Below are positions 1 to 7,823 of a DNA stretch of 64,000 nucleotides, in pieces (within the stretch, counting starts at the first letter, position 1; each line of letters opens with the position of its first letter). Made by a program: the position numbers and the translations under genes. The notes under the pieces were generated by a model. The model was given only the letters and a program-made list of their open reading frames with translations. It ran no database searches and had not been told where the DNA came from. Source of the stretch: Pseudomonadota bacterium (GTDB lineage: Bacteria > Pseudomonadota > Gammaproteobacteria > Burkholderiales > Burkholderiaceae_E). The stretch lies in contig CAUJHG010000021.1 in NCBI GenBank assembly GCA_963204785.1, positions 1 through 64,000 of the forward strand, read 5' to 3'.

Positions 1-212
1 CGGCCGATGTAGTCGGCGAACTGCACCACGACCGAGCGGTCGAGGCCGAGCTCCTTGCGGATCTCCGCGACCACCTCGGGACGCGCGTCGGGCCCCGCGA
101 TGATCTGCGCAGGATCGGTCGGAACGATCTGCAGCAGCGCGAAGCACAGGAACAGCACGCCGACGAGAGCGGGCAGCGACACCAGCAGTCGCCGGACGAT
201 CAATGGGCCCAC
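1..212 (-). CDS. ABC transporter permease, DppB/GsiC type (partial, N-terminus only)
   Basis: Only the first 70 codons are present; the gene runs off the left edge. The reading begins with a GTG at 212-210, preceded by a good ribosome binding site (GAGGAGG, six bases away). The product opens with IVRRLL, a single hydrophobic segment of about 20 residues (LVSLPALVGVLFLCFALLQI), then VPTDPAQ and a helical stretch ending KELGLDRSVVVQF. This is the typical start of binding-protein-dependent dipeptide/oligopeptide inner-membrane permeases. Partner permease, ATPases and binding protein would lie outside the window, so the substrate cannot be judged. No competing ORF explains this stretch as well. 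Confidence 0.8.
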   Translation of the reverse strand, partial: MGPLIVRRLLVSLPALVGVLFLCFALLQIVPTDPAQIIAGPDARPEVVAEIRKELGLDRSVVVQFADYIG

Positions 213-298
213 CGGGAGCCTCCTCTCTGATTTCTTGGCAGGGGCGGAGGCTGACACCCGTACCACTGGGCGTCAACCCTGGAAAGTCCGCGAGGACG

Positions 299-330
299 GA
301 CCCCCGCTCCGTATTCGGAACGCGGGGGTC
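299..330 (-). terminator. GC-rich hairpin downstream of the thiolase gene
   Basis: A perfect 9-bp inverted repeat (GACCCCCGC at 299-307, GCGGGGGTC at 322-330) encloses a second small CCG/CGG pairing. It lies about 70 bases beyond the thiolase stop and upstream of the ABC permease start. There is no T-run, so termination is inferred from position and stem strength only. Confidence 0.4.
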
Positions 331-397
331 GGCGATGGTCCGCGAAGGCCGGCGAGGCGCCGCGCGGCAAGCGCCGGCGCCTGCGGTCAGGGGCCGA

Positions 398-1636
398 TCA
401 GACGCGCTCGATGATGATCGCGGGCGCCATCCCACCGGCGGCGCACATGGTCACCAGGCCGCGGCGCAGGTCGCGGCGCTCGAGCTCGTCGAGGAGGGTG
501 CCGATCAGGATCGAGCCGGTGCCGCCGATCGGGTGGCCCAGCGCCATCGCGCCACCGTTCACGTTGACCTTCTCGCGGTCGAGCTTCAGGTCACGGATGA
601 ACTTCTCGGTGACCACGGCGAAGGCCTCGTTGATCTCCCACAGGTCGATGTCCTCGACCTTCAGGCCGGCCCTGGCCAGCGCCTTGCGGGCCGCGGGCAC
701 CGGGGCGTTGAGCATCAGCGTCGGGCAGTCGCCGACGTTGGCGGTCACGACGATCCGCGCGCGCGGCTTCAGGCCGTTCTTCTTCGCATAGTCGGGCGAG
801 GCGAGCAGCACGCCGCCGGCCCCGTCGACCACGCCCGAGGAGTTGCCCGCGTGGTGCACGTGCTGGATCTCCAGACCGGGGTATTTCTGCAGGATCAGGC
901 TCCTGTAGGTCGTTCCCTTGTCGTCCAGCGGCATGTCCGCGAGCGCCGGGAAGGCCGGCTTGAGCGAAGCCAGCCCTTCCAGCGTGGTGCCCGGACGCGG
1001 AAACTCCTCGTGGTCCAGTGCGAGGCTCCCGTCTTCCTTGTAGACCGGGACGACGCTGCGGGCGAAGCGGCCTTCCTTGATCGCCACCGCGGCGCGCTGC
1101 TGGCTGACCAGCGCGAGCTCGTCCAGGGCCTGGCGGGGGATGCCCTCGAGCGTGGCGACCGCATCGGCGCACACACCCTGGTGCGACTGCGGATGGCGCG
1201 CGCGCAGGCGCAGGTTGCCGGCGTCCATCATCGAAGGACCGTCGTTCGGGTTGCGCTGGCCGGTGAAGGACATCATCTCGGTGCCGCCGGCGATCACGAG
1301 GTCTTCCATGCCGGACATGATCGAGGCCGCTGCCAGGTTCACCGAGGTGATCCCCGAACCGCAGAAGCGATCGAGGGTGACGCCGCTGGCGCGCTGGTCG
1401 TAGCCGGCGTCGAGGGCCGCCATGCGACCCATGTCGTTGCTCTGGACGCCGCGCTGCGAGCTGCAGCCCCAGATGATGTCGTCGACCTCGGCCGTCTTCA
1501 GGTTGTTGCGCTCGGCCAGGGCCTTGAGCACGGTGGCTGCCAGGTGCTGCGGGTGCATGTCGGCAAGCGCGCCTTTGCCGACCTTGCCGATGCCGCGCGG
1601 GGTGCGGCAGGCGTCGATGATGAGAGCTTCGGGCAT
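398..1636 (-). CDS. acetyl-CoA C-acyltransferase (thiolase)
   Basis: A 412-residue degradative-type thiolase, which cleaves 3-ketoacyl-CoA with CoA in the cytoplasm. The acylated nucleophile is Cys92 in DRFCGSGITS. The C-terminal half carries NEAFA, the GHPIG loop and the CAAGG motif with the second catalytic cysteine, all intact and in the expected order. The ATG at 1636 is chosen because GGAGG lies just upstream and the product then begins MPEALIIDACRTPRG as thiolases do; the longer reading upstream has no family similarity. Neighbours are other acyl-CoA enzymes, so a role in fatty or aromatic acid beta-oxidation is likely. Substrate chain length cannot be told. Confidence 0.93.
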   Translation of the reverse strand: MPEALIIDACRTPRGIGKVGKGALADMHPQHLAATVLKALAERNNLKTAEVDDIIWGCSSQRGVQSNDMGRMAALDAGYDQRASGVTLDRFCGSGITSVNLAAASIMSGMEDLVIAGGTEMMSFTGQRNPNDGPSMMDAGNLRLRARHPQSHQGVCADAVATLEGIPRQALDELALVSQQRAAVAIKEGRFARSVVPVYKEDGSLALDHEEFPRPGTTLEGLASLKPAFPALADMPLDDKGTTYRSLILQKYPGLEIQHVHHAGNSSGVVDGAGGVLLASPDYAKKNGLKPRARIVVTANVGDCPTLMLNAPVPAARKALARAGLKVEDIDLWEINEAFAVVTEKFIRDLKLDREKVNVNGGAMALGHPIGGTGSILIGTLLDELERRDLRRGLVTMCAAGGMAPAIIIERV

Positions 1637-1905
1637 GGAAAACCTCCAGGGGGGTTGATCGACCGCCGACTGGCGACCTGATGGGAGAAAACCGCTCGCC
1701 GCGCGCATGCCTGGGGTGGCCCGACGCGGGTAACTCTGCATGATGCCACTTACGGGCCGAGGCCCGGTTCGCCAAGGCTTCCAGTGACACCCCAGCCGCC
1801 CCGCGCGGGGTCATGCACCCGGACGGCAGCCGGATTTCGGAATGCCCGGCCGGTGACGCAGGTATGCTCGGCAGCCGACCTCCGCCGACCTACGGGAGCA
1901 TTCCG

Positions 1906-2763
1906 ATGAGCACAGCAGGCTCCTCTCTCCGTGCGCCGCGTGCGCCCCGCAGCCTCGTGTCGCGGCTGGGCGCGATGCTCGCCGTCGCCCTGCTCGGCGC
2001 CTGCGCGGCACCGGCTTCGCCTCCGGCCGACGACGGCCTGGCGCGCTGGACTGCCGGCGCACACCGCAGCCCGACCAACGTGGCTCGCGACCCCCATCGC
2101 CATCCGGTCGAGACGCTGCGCTTCTTCGGGGTGCGCCCGGACAGCACCGTCGTGGAGATCCTCCCAGGCAGCGCCGGCTACTACATGGAGATCCTGGCGC
2201 CCTGGCTGCGCGAGAAGGGCCGCTACCTGGCGGCAGGCCGCGACGAGACCGCGCCGCCCGCGTACCGCGCGGACCACCAGCGGCTGCTCGCCCGCCTGCA
2301 GGCCGAGCCTTCGCTGTACGACCGCGTGACGGTCACGAAGTTCGCGGCCGACCGGCACGAGATCGCGCCCCCGGGCAGCGCCGATTTCGTCCTCACCTTC
2401 CGCAACCTGCACAACTGGATGGACAGCGGCGAGGCCGAGGCGGCGCTGCGCGCCTTCCACCGCGCGCTCAAGCCGGGCGGAGTGCTGGGGGTGGTCGATC
2501 ACCGTGGCCGCGACACGCTCCCGCAGCAGGCGCAGATGCGCACCGGGTACGTGCGGCAGGACGTGGCGATCGAAATGATCGAGCGCGCCGGCTTCCGGCT
2601 GGTCGCGTCCTCGGAGATCAACGCGAATCCGCGCGACACGAAGGACCACCCCAAGGGGGTCTGGACACTTCCGCCCTCCTTCGCGCTGAAGGAGGTCGAC
2701 CGCGCCCGATACCAGGCGATCGGCGAGAGCGACCGCTTCACGCTGAAGTTCGTCAGGCGCTGA
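1906..2763 (+). CDS. exported/lipoprotein class I methyltransferase-like protein
   Basis: A 285-residue protein starting MSTAGSSL; the ATG follows a GGGAGC site. The N-terminus has a positively charged stretch, a hydrophobic core and LLGAC, a plausible lipobox, so the protein is probably exported and lipid-anchored. The rest looks like a Rossmann-fold SAM-dependent methyltransferase: VVEILPGSAGYYMEILAP as motif I, LTFRNLHNW as motif IV and LKPGGVLGVVDHRG as post-motif. Proteins of this COG4798-like kind are common in proteobacteria but their substrate is unknown. Export is odd for an enzyme that would need cytoplasmic SAM, so the fold may serve another purpose. It is divergently transcribed from the thiolase gene. 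Confidence 0.72.
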   Translation: MSTAGSSLRAPRAPRSLVSRLGAMLAVALLGACAAPASPPADDGLARWTAGAHRSPTNVARDPHRHPVETLRFFGVRPDSTVVEILPGSAGYYMEILAPWLREKGRYLAAGRDETAPPAYRADHQRLLARLQAEPSLYDRVTVTKFAADRHEIAPPGSADFVLTFRNLHNWMDSGEAEAALRAFHRALKPGGVLGVVDHRGRDTLPQQAQMRTGYVRQDVAIEMIERAGFRLVASSEINANPRDTKDHPKGVWTLPPSFALKEVDRARYQAIGESDRFTLKFVRR

Positions 2764-2851
2764 GGGAGCCGGGGGCGGCCCTCGCGATCGCCCCTGCCAC
2801 GAAAAGCCCCTGCGTCCGACACGCGCGCACCAGGCCCCGGAGACCGAGCAG

Positions 2852-3988
2852 ATGTCCACGACAGCAGCCGAATCAGCCCTTCTCGGGCAGACCGAAACCT
2901 TCGCGCACGAGGTGGTCCGCGTGCTCGCGCCCCGCTGGGAACGCGAACGCCGCATCGGACGCGAGGCCGTCCTGCAGGCGGCCGCCCTCGGCCTGACCCG
3001 CCTCGAGGTCCCCGAGGCCTGGGGCGGACTCGCGATGTCCTTCGGCTGCAAGGCACGCGTCGCGGAGATCCTGGGCGCAGCCGACTTCGCGTTCACGATG
3101 TCGCTGATCAATACGCAGAACGTCGCCACCAAGCTCGCACGCAGCGCACCGCAGGAGCTGGCGCGCCATTACGTCCCCGGCCTGATCGAGGGCCGGCTGC
3201 TCGGCTGCACTGCGCTCACCGAGCCCGGCGCGGGCTCCGACTTCGCCGCGATCGGTACCCGGGCCACGCGCACCGCGCAGGGCTGGCGGCTGGACGGCGC
3301 GAAGGCCTGGATCACCAACGCCTCGGAGGCCGACGTGGTGCTGCTCTATGCGCAGACCGAGCCCGGATCCGGTGGCCGTGGAATCGCCGGGTTCGTGATC
3401 GATGCGCACCGCGAGGGTTTCGTGCGCGAACCCGCGTTCCAGCTCGCCGGCCAGCACGCGATCGGCACCGGAGGCTTCCGCCTCGAGGGCTACCTCGCGC
3501 GCGACGAGGAGATGCTGCAGCCGCCCGGCCAGGCCTTCAAGGCTGCGCTGGGCTCGATCAACGGCGCGCGCACCTACATCGCGGCGATGAGCTGCGGAAT
3601 GACCGCGGAGGCACTGCGCATCGCCTCGGAATACGGGGAGCGCCGCCACAGCTTCGGCGGGCCGCTTGCCGGCCATCAGGGCTGGCGCTGGCGCCTGGCC
3701 GAGGCCTCGAGCGAGCTGGCCGCGTGCCGGATGATGGTTGCGCACGCGGCCGCGCTGATCGATGCGGGCGCCGACGCCCAGCTCGCCAGTGCCCAGGCCA
3801 AGCTGCTGTCGACCCGGATGGCCGAGCGGCAGCTGCACGTGCTCGCGCAGGCGATGGGCGCGGAGGGCCTGCGCGAGGAGCATCCGTTCGGGCGCCACCT
3901 GATCGGAGCCCGCGTGGCAAGCTTCGTCGACGGCTCCACAGAGATGCTGCTCGAACGGATCTCGGCAGTGATGCGCAAGCCGGGCTGA
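2852..3988 (+). CDS. acyl-CoA dehydrogenase family protein
   Basis: A 378-residue flavoenzyme of the acyl-CoA dehydrogenase fold, expected to oxidise an acyl-CoA at C2-C3 and pass electrons to ETF. Visible are the FAD-binding segment CTALTEPGAGSD (about 119-130), the beta-domain WITNASEAD, the C-terminal helical region with YGERRHSFGGPL, and the closing VDGSTEMLLERI. In the classical medium-chain enzymes the base is the Glu of YEGT; here the aligned residue is Asp360. The start is supported by GGAGACC. It is followed 23 bases later by a convergent oxidoreductase gene. Substrate is not predictable. Confidence 0.88.
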   Translation: MSTTAAESALLGQTETFAHEVVRVLAPRWERERRIGREAVLQAAALGLTRLEVPEAWGGLAMSFGCKARVAEILGAADFAFTMSLINTQNVATKLARSAPQELARHYVPGLIEGRLLGCTALTEPGAGSDFAAIGTRATRTAQGWRLDGAKAWITNASEADVVLLYAQTEPGSGGRGIAGFVIDAHREGFVREPAFQLAGQHAIGTGGFRLEGYLARDEEMLQPPGQAFKAALGSINGARTYIAAMSCGMTAEALRIASEYGERRHSFGGPLAGHQGWRWRLAEASSELAACRMMVAHAAALIDAGADAQLASAQAKLLSTRMAERQLHVLAQAMGAEGLREEHPFGRHLIGARVASFVDGSTEMLLERISAVMRKPG

Positions 3989-4011
3989 GGCGCGGCGCCG
4001 CCCGGCGTCGA

Positions 4012-5016
4012 TCAGGACACGTGCACCATCCGCTTGCCGACGTTCTCCCCGGCAAGCAGCCCGACCAGCCCGCGCGGCGCGTTCTCCAGGCCCTCGACCA
4101 GGTCTTCCCTCACCTTCAGCCGGCCCTCGCCGACCCATTTCTGCAGTTGCGCCAGCGCCTCGTCCGAGCGCGCCATGAAGTCGTGGAGGATGAAGCCCTG
4201 CACGGTCAGCCGTCGGGTGACGATCAGCCCCGGAACGCCCCGCGGCCCGTGGGCCGGCGGCTCGCCGTCGTACTGCGAGACCGCTCCGCAGCAGGCGATG
4301 CGGCCGTGCAGCTTCATCTGGAACAGGCAGGTCTCGAAGATCTCGCCGCCGACGTTGTCGAAGTAGACGTCGATCCCCCCGGGCGCAGCCGCCTTCAGGT
4401 CCTTGTAGAGGGAGCCTGCCTTGTAGTCGACCGCAGCGTCGAAGCCGAGCTCGCGCGTGAGCACGGCGCACTTGGCCGCCCCGCCCGCGATGCCGACCAC
4501 GCGCGCGCCCCGGATCTTCGCGATCTGCCCCACCAGCGACCCGACCGAACCGGCCGCGGCGGAAACCACCACGGTGTCGCCTTCCTTCGGCCGGCCGATC
4601 TCGAGCAGGCCGAAGTAGGCGGTGAGCCCGGCGATCCCGTAGACGCTGAGCAGATGGGTGAGCGGCTCGAGCCTGGGCAGCTTCTGCAGTCCGGCGCCGG
4701 GCAGCACCGCATACTGCTGCCAGCCGGTGTCGCCCATGACGAGATCGCCCGCGGCGAGGCCCGGCACGCGCGACTCGAGCACCTCGGCCAGCGCATGACC
4801 CGCCATCACGGTGCCGGCATCCACTGCAGAGCGGTAGGTTGCGGCCTGCATCCAGGCGCGGTTGGCGGCGTCCAGCGACAGATAGCGAACGCGCACCAGC
4901 ACCTCGCCCTCGCCCGCCACCGGCATCGGGGCCTCACGCAGCCGGAAATGCTCGACTCCCAGCTTGCCTGCGGGCTTCTCGGCAAGCAGGACCTGGCGAT
5001 TGACGGTGGTGGTCAT
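4012..5016 (-). CDS. zinc-independent NADP-dependent oxidoreductase (MDR family, CurA/PTGR-like)
   Basis: A 334-residue medium-chain dehydrogenase/reductase without the zinc-ligand pattern. The N-terminal domain contains YLSLDAANRAWM, typical of the leukotriene B4 dehydrogenase/curcumin reductase branch, and the nucleotide-binding domain contains VVSAAAGSVGSLVGQIAK (about 178-195), followed by YFDNVGGEIFE. Members reduce the double bond of alpha,beta-unsaturated ketones with NADPH. A GAGGAGA site precedes the ATG. It lies between an acyl-CoA dehydrogenase and a CoA transferase in a head-to-head arrangement with the latter. Confidence 0.87.
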   Translation of the reverse strand: MTTTVNRQVLLAEKPAGKLGVEHFRLREAPMPVAGEGEVLVRVRYLSLDAANRAWMQAATYRSAVDAGTVMAGHALAEVLESRVPGLAAGDLVMGDTGWQQYAVLPGAGLQKLPRLEPLTHLLSVYGIAGLTAYFGLLEIGRPKEGDTVVVSAAAGSVGSLVGQIAKIRGARVVGIAGGAAKCAVLTRELGFDAAVDYKAGSLYKDLKAAAPGGIDVYFDNVGGEIFETCLFQMKLHGRIACCGAVSQYDGEPPAHGPRGVPGLIVTRRLTVQGFILHDFMARSDEALAQLQKWVGEGRLKVREDLVEGLENAPRGLVGLLAGENVGKRMVHVS

Positions 5017-5159
5017 CGGCTGATCTCCTCATGGGCGGGACTCGGCCCGAGCATACGTCGATACCGCAGCCGGCGGTTCCGAAACCGGGTCGCGTTTCGG
5101 GCCACGACCGACGCAGCCCGCTAGGATCGACTCCTTCACGAAATCGTCGGGAGATCGAC

Positions 5160-6347
5160 TTGAGCCGCCTGCCCCTGGAAGGAATCCGCGTCCTCGACTT
5201 CGGCCGCTACATCGCAGGCCCCTACTGCGCCGCGCTGCTGGCCGAGTATGGCGCCGACGTGATCCGCATCGAAAAACGTTCCGGAAGCGAGGACCGCTTC
5301 ACCGCGCCGATCACCGCGCAGGGCGAGGGCGGGCTGTTCATGCAGATGAATCGCAACAAGCGCAGCCTCACCCTCGATCCGATGACCGAGCGCGGGCGCG
5401 AGGTGGTCCGCAGGCTCGTGGCCACTGCCGACGTGGTGGTCGCGAACCTGCCCGCGCCGGCGCTGGTCCAGATGGGGCTGGACGACGACTCGCTGCGCGC
5501 GATCAAGCCGGACATCATCCTGACCACCAGCTCGGCCTTCGGGCCCACGGGTCCGCTGAGCAGCTACGTCGGCTTCGACGGGGTCGGCCAGGCGATGTGC
5601 GGCTCGGTCTACATGACCGGCGAACCCGACCAGCCCTACCGGGCAGCGATCAACTGGGTGGACTTCGGCACCGCGCTGCACTCGGCGGTCGGCACCCTGG
5701 TGGCGCTGATGGAGCGCGCACAGAGCGGGCGCGGCCAGAAGATCGAGGGCTCGCTGCTGGGCACTGCGCTGGCGCTGAACAACTCCGCGCTGATCGAGCA
5801 GGCGGTCACCGCCCCGAACCGCGTTCCGACCGCCAACCGCGGACAGACCGCCGCGCCGGTGGACATCTACCGCACCAGGGACGGCTGGCTGCTCTGCCAG
5901 GTCGTCGGGCAGCCGCTGTACAAGCGCTGGGTGGAACTGATGGGCGAGCCCGAGTGGCTGACCGACCCCCGCTTCGCGGACGACGAGTCGCGCGGACGCC
6001 ACGGCGAACTGATCAGCGAGCGCATGGGCCACTGGTGCGCGCAGCGCACCAGCGAGGAGGCGATCGAGGCGCTGGGCAAGGCGAAGATCCCCTGCGGGCC
6101 GGTGCTCTCACCGCAGCAGGCGCTCGAGCATCCGCAGACCGCCGCCCTGGGTTTGTACCAGCCGATCGACTATCCGGGCCTGCCCAGGCCGGCGCCGATC
6201 TCGGCGGTGCCGCTGCGCATGTCGGTGACCCAGGGCGGAATCCGGCGCCGCGCGCCCACCGTGGGCGAGCACACCGAGGAGATCCTGGCGGAGCTCGGCT
6301 ACGACGCCGCAGCGATCGCCGGGCTGCGCGAGGCCGGCGCGGTCTGA
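5160..6347 (+). CDS. CaiB/BaiF (family III) CoA transferase
   Basis: About 395 residues starting from TTG at 5160, chosen because GGGAG sits just upstream and the product then opens LSRLPLEGIRVLDFGRYIAG, the family's normal N-terminus. Family III enzymes move CoA between carboxylic acids via an aspartyl-CoA intermediate. The catalytic Asp is probably in YVGFDGVGQAM, aligned with Asp169 of formyl-CoA transferase. ADVIRIEK, the glycine-rich YMTGEPDQP loop and GQKIEGSLLG are all present. The neighbouring dehydrogenase, hydratase and thiolase genes suggest it activates a carboxylic acid for oxidation, but donor and acceptor are unknown. Confidence 0.9.
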   Translation: MSRLPLEGIRVLDFGRYIAGPYCAALLAEYGADVIRIEKRSGSEDRFTAPITAQGEGGLFMQMNRNKRSLTLDPMTERGREVVRRLVATADVVVANLPAPALVQMGLDDDSLRAIKPDIILTTSSAFGPTGPLSSYVGFDGVGQAMCGSVYMTGEPDQPYRAAINWVDFGTALHSAVGTLVALMERAQSGRGQKIEGSLLGTALALNNSALIEQAVTAPNRVPTANRGQTAAPVDIYRTRDGWLLCQVVGQPLYKRWVELMGEPEWLTDPRFADDESRGRHGELISERMGHWCAQRTSEEAIEALGKAKIPCGPVLSPQQALEHPQTAALGLYQPIDYPGLPRPAPISAVPLRMSVTQGGIRRRAPTVGEHTEEILAELGYDAAAIAGLREAGAV

Positions 6348-6352
6348 CCGGG

Positions 6353-6373
6353 CTCGGTCGGGCCCCGGCCGAG
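6353..6373. terminator. GC hairpin in the CoA transferase/hydratase convergent gap
   Basis: CTCGG (6353-6357) faces CCGAG (6369-6373) with a GGG-CCC pairing within, just past the CoA transferase stop at 6347. No T-run follows. A further GGGCCC pair lies downstream. Possible terminator only. Confidence 0.3.
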
Positions 6374-6422
6374 GGCCCGCCAACCCGGGCCCCGCTGCTG
6401 CGGCGCCCGGGCTGCGATCAGC

Positions 6423-7310
6423 TCACTCGAAGGGCACTTCCTTCCACCACGGGAAGAAATCGGGCATGTCGCTGGACACCTTGTTCGGGTAGACCGGCTT
6501 GCGCTTCTCGAGGAAGGAGCTGACCCCCTCCTTGGCGTCGGCCGCCTTGCCGCGGGCCTGGATCGCGCGGCTGTCGACCCGATGCGCGAACATGGGGTCG
6601 TCGAGCGCCGACAGGCGCCAGAGCATCTGGCGGGTGAGCGCGACCGACACCGGCGCGGTGTTGTCGGCGATCTCGCGCGCCAGCGCGCGCGCCGCGGGCA
6701 TCAGGTCCTCGGGAGCGTGCAGCGAACGCACGAGCCCGCGCTGCAGGGCCTCCTGGGCATCGAAGACCCGGCCGGTGTAGCACCACTCGAGCGCGGTCTG
6801 CATGCCCACCGCACGCGCCAGGAACCAGGACGATGCGGCCTCGGGAACGATGCCGCGGCGCGAGAAGACGAAGCCGAAGCGCGCTGTGGTGGAGGCCAGC
6901 CGGATGTCCATCGGCAACTGCATGGTCACGCCGATTCCGACGGCCGCGCCGTTGATCGCGCCGATCACCGGCTTGAGGCTCTTGTAGATGCGCAGCGTGG
7001 TCAGCCCGCCGCCATCACGGTAGACGCCGTTGACCAGGGTTTCCTCGCGCGCGGACTCCTTGCGATCGGCGTAGTCGAAGGTGTTGCCGCCGCTGGAGAG
7101 GTCGGCGCCGGCGCAGAACGCCCGGTCGCCCGAGCCGGTGAAGATCACGGCGCGCACCGAGTCGTCGCGATCAGTCTCGTCGAGCGCGGCAATGACCTCG
7201 TCGCGCATCTTCGCGGTGAACGCGTTCATCTTCTCCGGCCGGTTCAGCGTGATCGTCGCGATGCCGTCCTCGACCGAGTAGAGGATCGTCTCGGGGTTCT
7301 TCAGTGCCAT
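6423..7310 (-). CDS. enoyl-CoA hydratase/isomerase (crotonase) family protein
   Basis: A 295-residue crotonase-fold enzyme. The oxyanion-hole segments FCAGADLSSG and INGAAVGIGV and the catalytic RRGIVPEAASSWFLARAVG stretch are visible, with Glu in the position used for water addition. It is somewhat longer than the usual 260 residues because of an insertion after the first oxyanion loop and a tail ending FFPWWKEVPFE. AAAGGAGC precedes the ATG. It lies 29 bases downstream of ccoS on the same strand but is functionally separate from it. A hydratase step in a side-chain or fatty-acid pathway is likely. Confidence 0.9.
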   Translation of the reverse strand: MALKNPETILYSVEDGIATITLNRPEKMNAFTAKMRDEVIAALDETDRDDSVRAVIFTGSGDRAFCAGADLSSGGNTFDYADRKESAREETLVNGVYRDGGGLTTLRIYKSLKPVIGAINGAAVGIGVTMQLPMDIRLASTTARFGFVFSRRGIVPEAASSWFLARAVGMQTALEWCYTGRVFDAQEALQRGLVRSLHAPEDLMPAARALAREIADNTAPVSVALTRQMLWRLSALDDPMFAHRVDSRAIQARGKAADAKEGVSSFLEKRKPVYPNKVSSDMPDFFPWWKEVPFE

Positions 7311-7339
7311 CGGAGCTCCTTTGGAATGCGGGTGGCGGA

Positions 7340-7558
7340 TCAGGGCAAGCGTACTGCATCCGCCGGCGCGCCAAGGGGTCGGGCGTCTCGATCCGGAGCG
7401 CTTCCGGTCGCCGGTGCGCTCGCGTCGTCGAGCAGCGGCAGGAAGGCAGGGAAGTCCAGGTCCTCGAACTGGTCGTGCTCGACCGCCCAGAAGAAGGCCA
7501 GCGCGGCGCCCAGCGCGACCAGCAGCGAGCTCAGGACCAGGATCGGCAGGATTCCCAT
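7340..7558 (-). CDS. ccoS: cbb3-type cytochrome oxidase assembly protein CcoS
   Basis: A 72-residue protein with one N-terminal membrane helix (ILPILVLSSLLVALGAALAF) followed by FFWAVEHDQFEDLDFPAFLPLLDD. That matches the CcoS pattern of a helix and then a QFDDLE-like segment. CcoS is needed for cofactor insertion into cbb3 oxidase, acting with the copper ATPase CcoI, which is not in this window. It is the last gene of the ccoNOQP unit, 16 bases after the preceding stop. The C-terminal 25 residues are rich in Ala, Asp and Pro and are not conserved. Confidence 0.85.
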   Translation of the reverse strand: MGILPILVLSSLLVALGAALAFFWAVEHDQFEDLDFPAFLPLLDDASAPATGSAPDRDARPLGAPADAVRLP

Positions 7559-7574
7559 CGCGCAGCCCGCCGGC

Positions 7575-7823
7575 TCATCGCGGCGGCGCGGCGGTCCGCA
7601 CGGGCGCAGCCTCCAGGGGCATCCGCAGGATCTTCATGCCGACCTCGTCCAGCACGGGATCGGGGTGGCGCTGCGCCATCACGATCAGCCACACGCAGCC
7701 GGCCAGCGACCCCAGGAGGATCAGCGCGCCGAGCCAGGTCAGCGGATGCCGGTGCCAGCCGGCGCCCTCGCCCCGCGGCGCGCCGGACCCGGGCGACCCG
7801 GACTCGCGCAGCTGCGCGCTCAC
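7575..7823 (-). CDS. short membrane protein in the cco operon, possibly FixH/CcoH-like remnant
   Basis: An 82-residue protein with a hydrophilic N-terminus, one membrane helix (WLGALILLGSLAGCVWLIVM) and then RHPDPVLDEVGMKILRMPL. The start codon overlaps the ccoP stop (ATGA), showing translational coupling. The position, and the helix followed by a PDPVLDE segment, resemble the first part of CcoH/FixH, which helps assemble cbb3 oxidase. The periplasmic domain of about 80 residues found in full-length FixH is missing. Assignment rests mainly on place and topology; it may be an unrelated small subunit. Confidence 0.5.
   Translation of the reverse strand: MSAQLRESGSPGSGAPRGEGAGWHRHPLTWLGALILLGSLAGCVWLIVMAQRHPDPVLDEVGMKILRMPLEAAPVRTAAPPR

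Noticed and set aside
203-1681. 492-codon plus-strand open frame across the thiolase gene
   Set aside because: It is antisense to a well-matched thiolase, rich in Arg/Ala/His, and has no recognisable family. Such mirror frames are common at this GC level.
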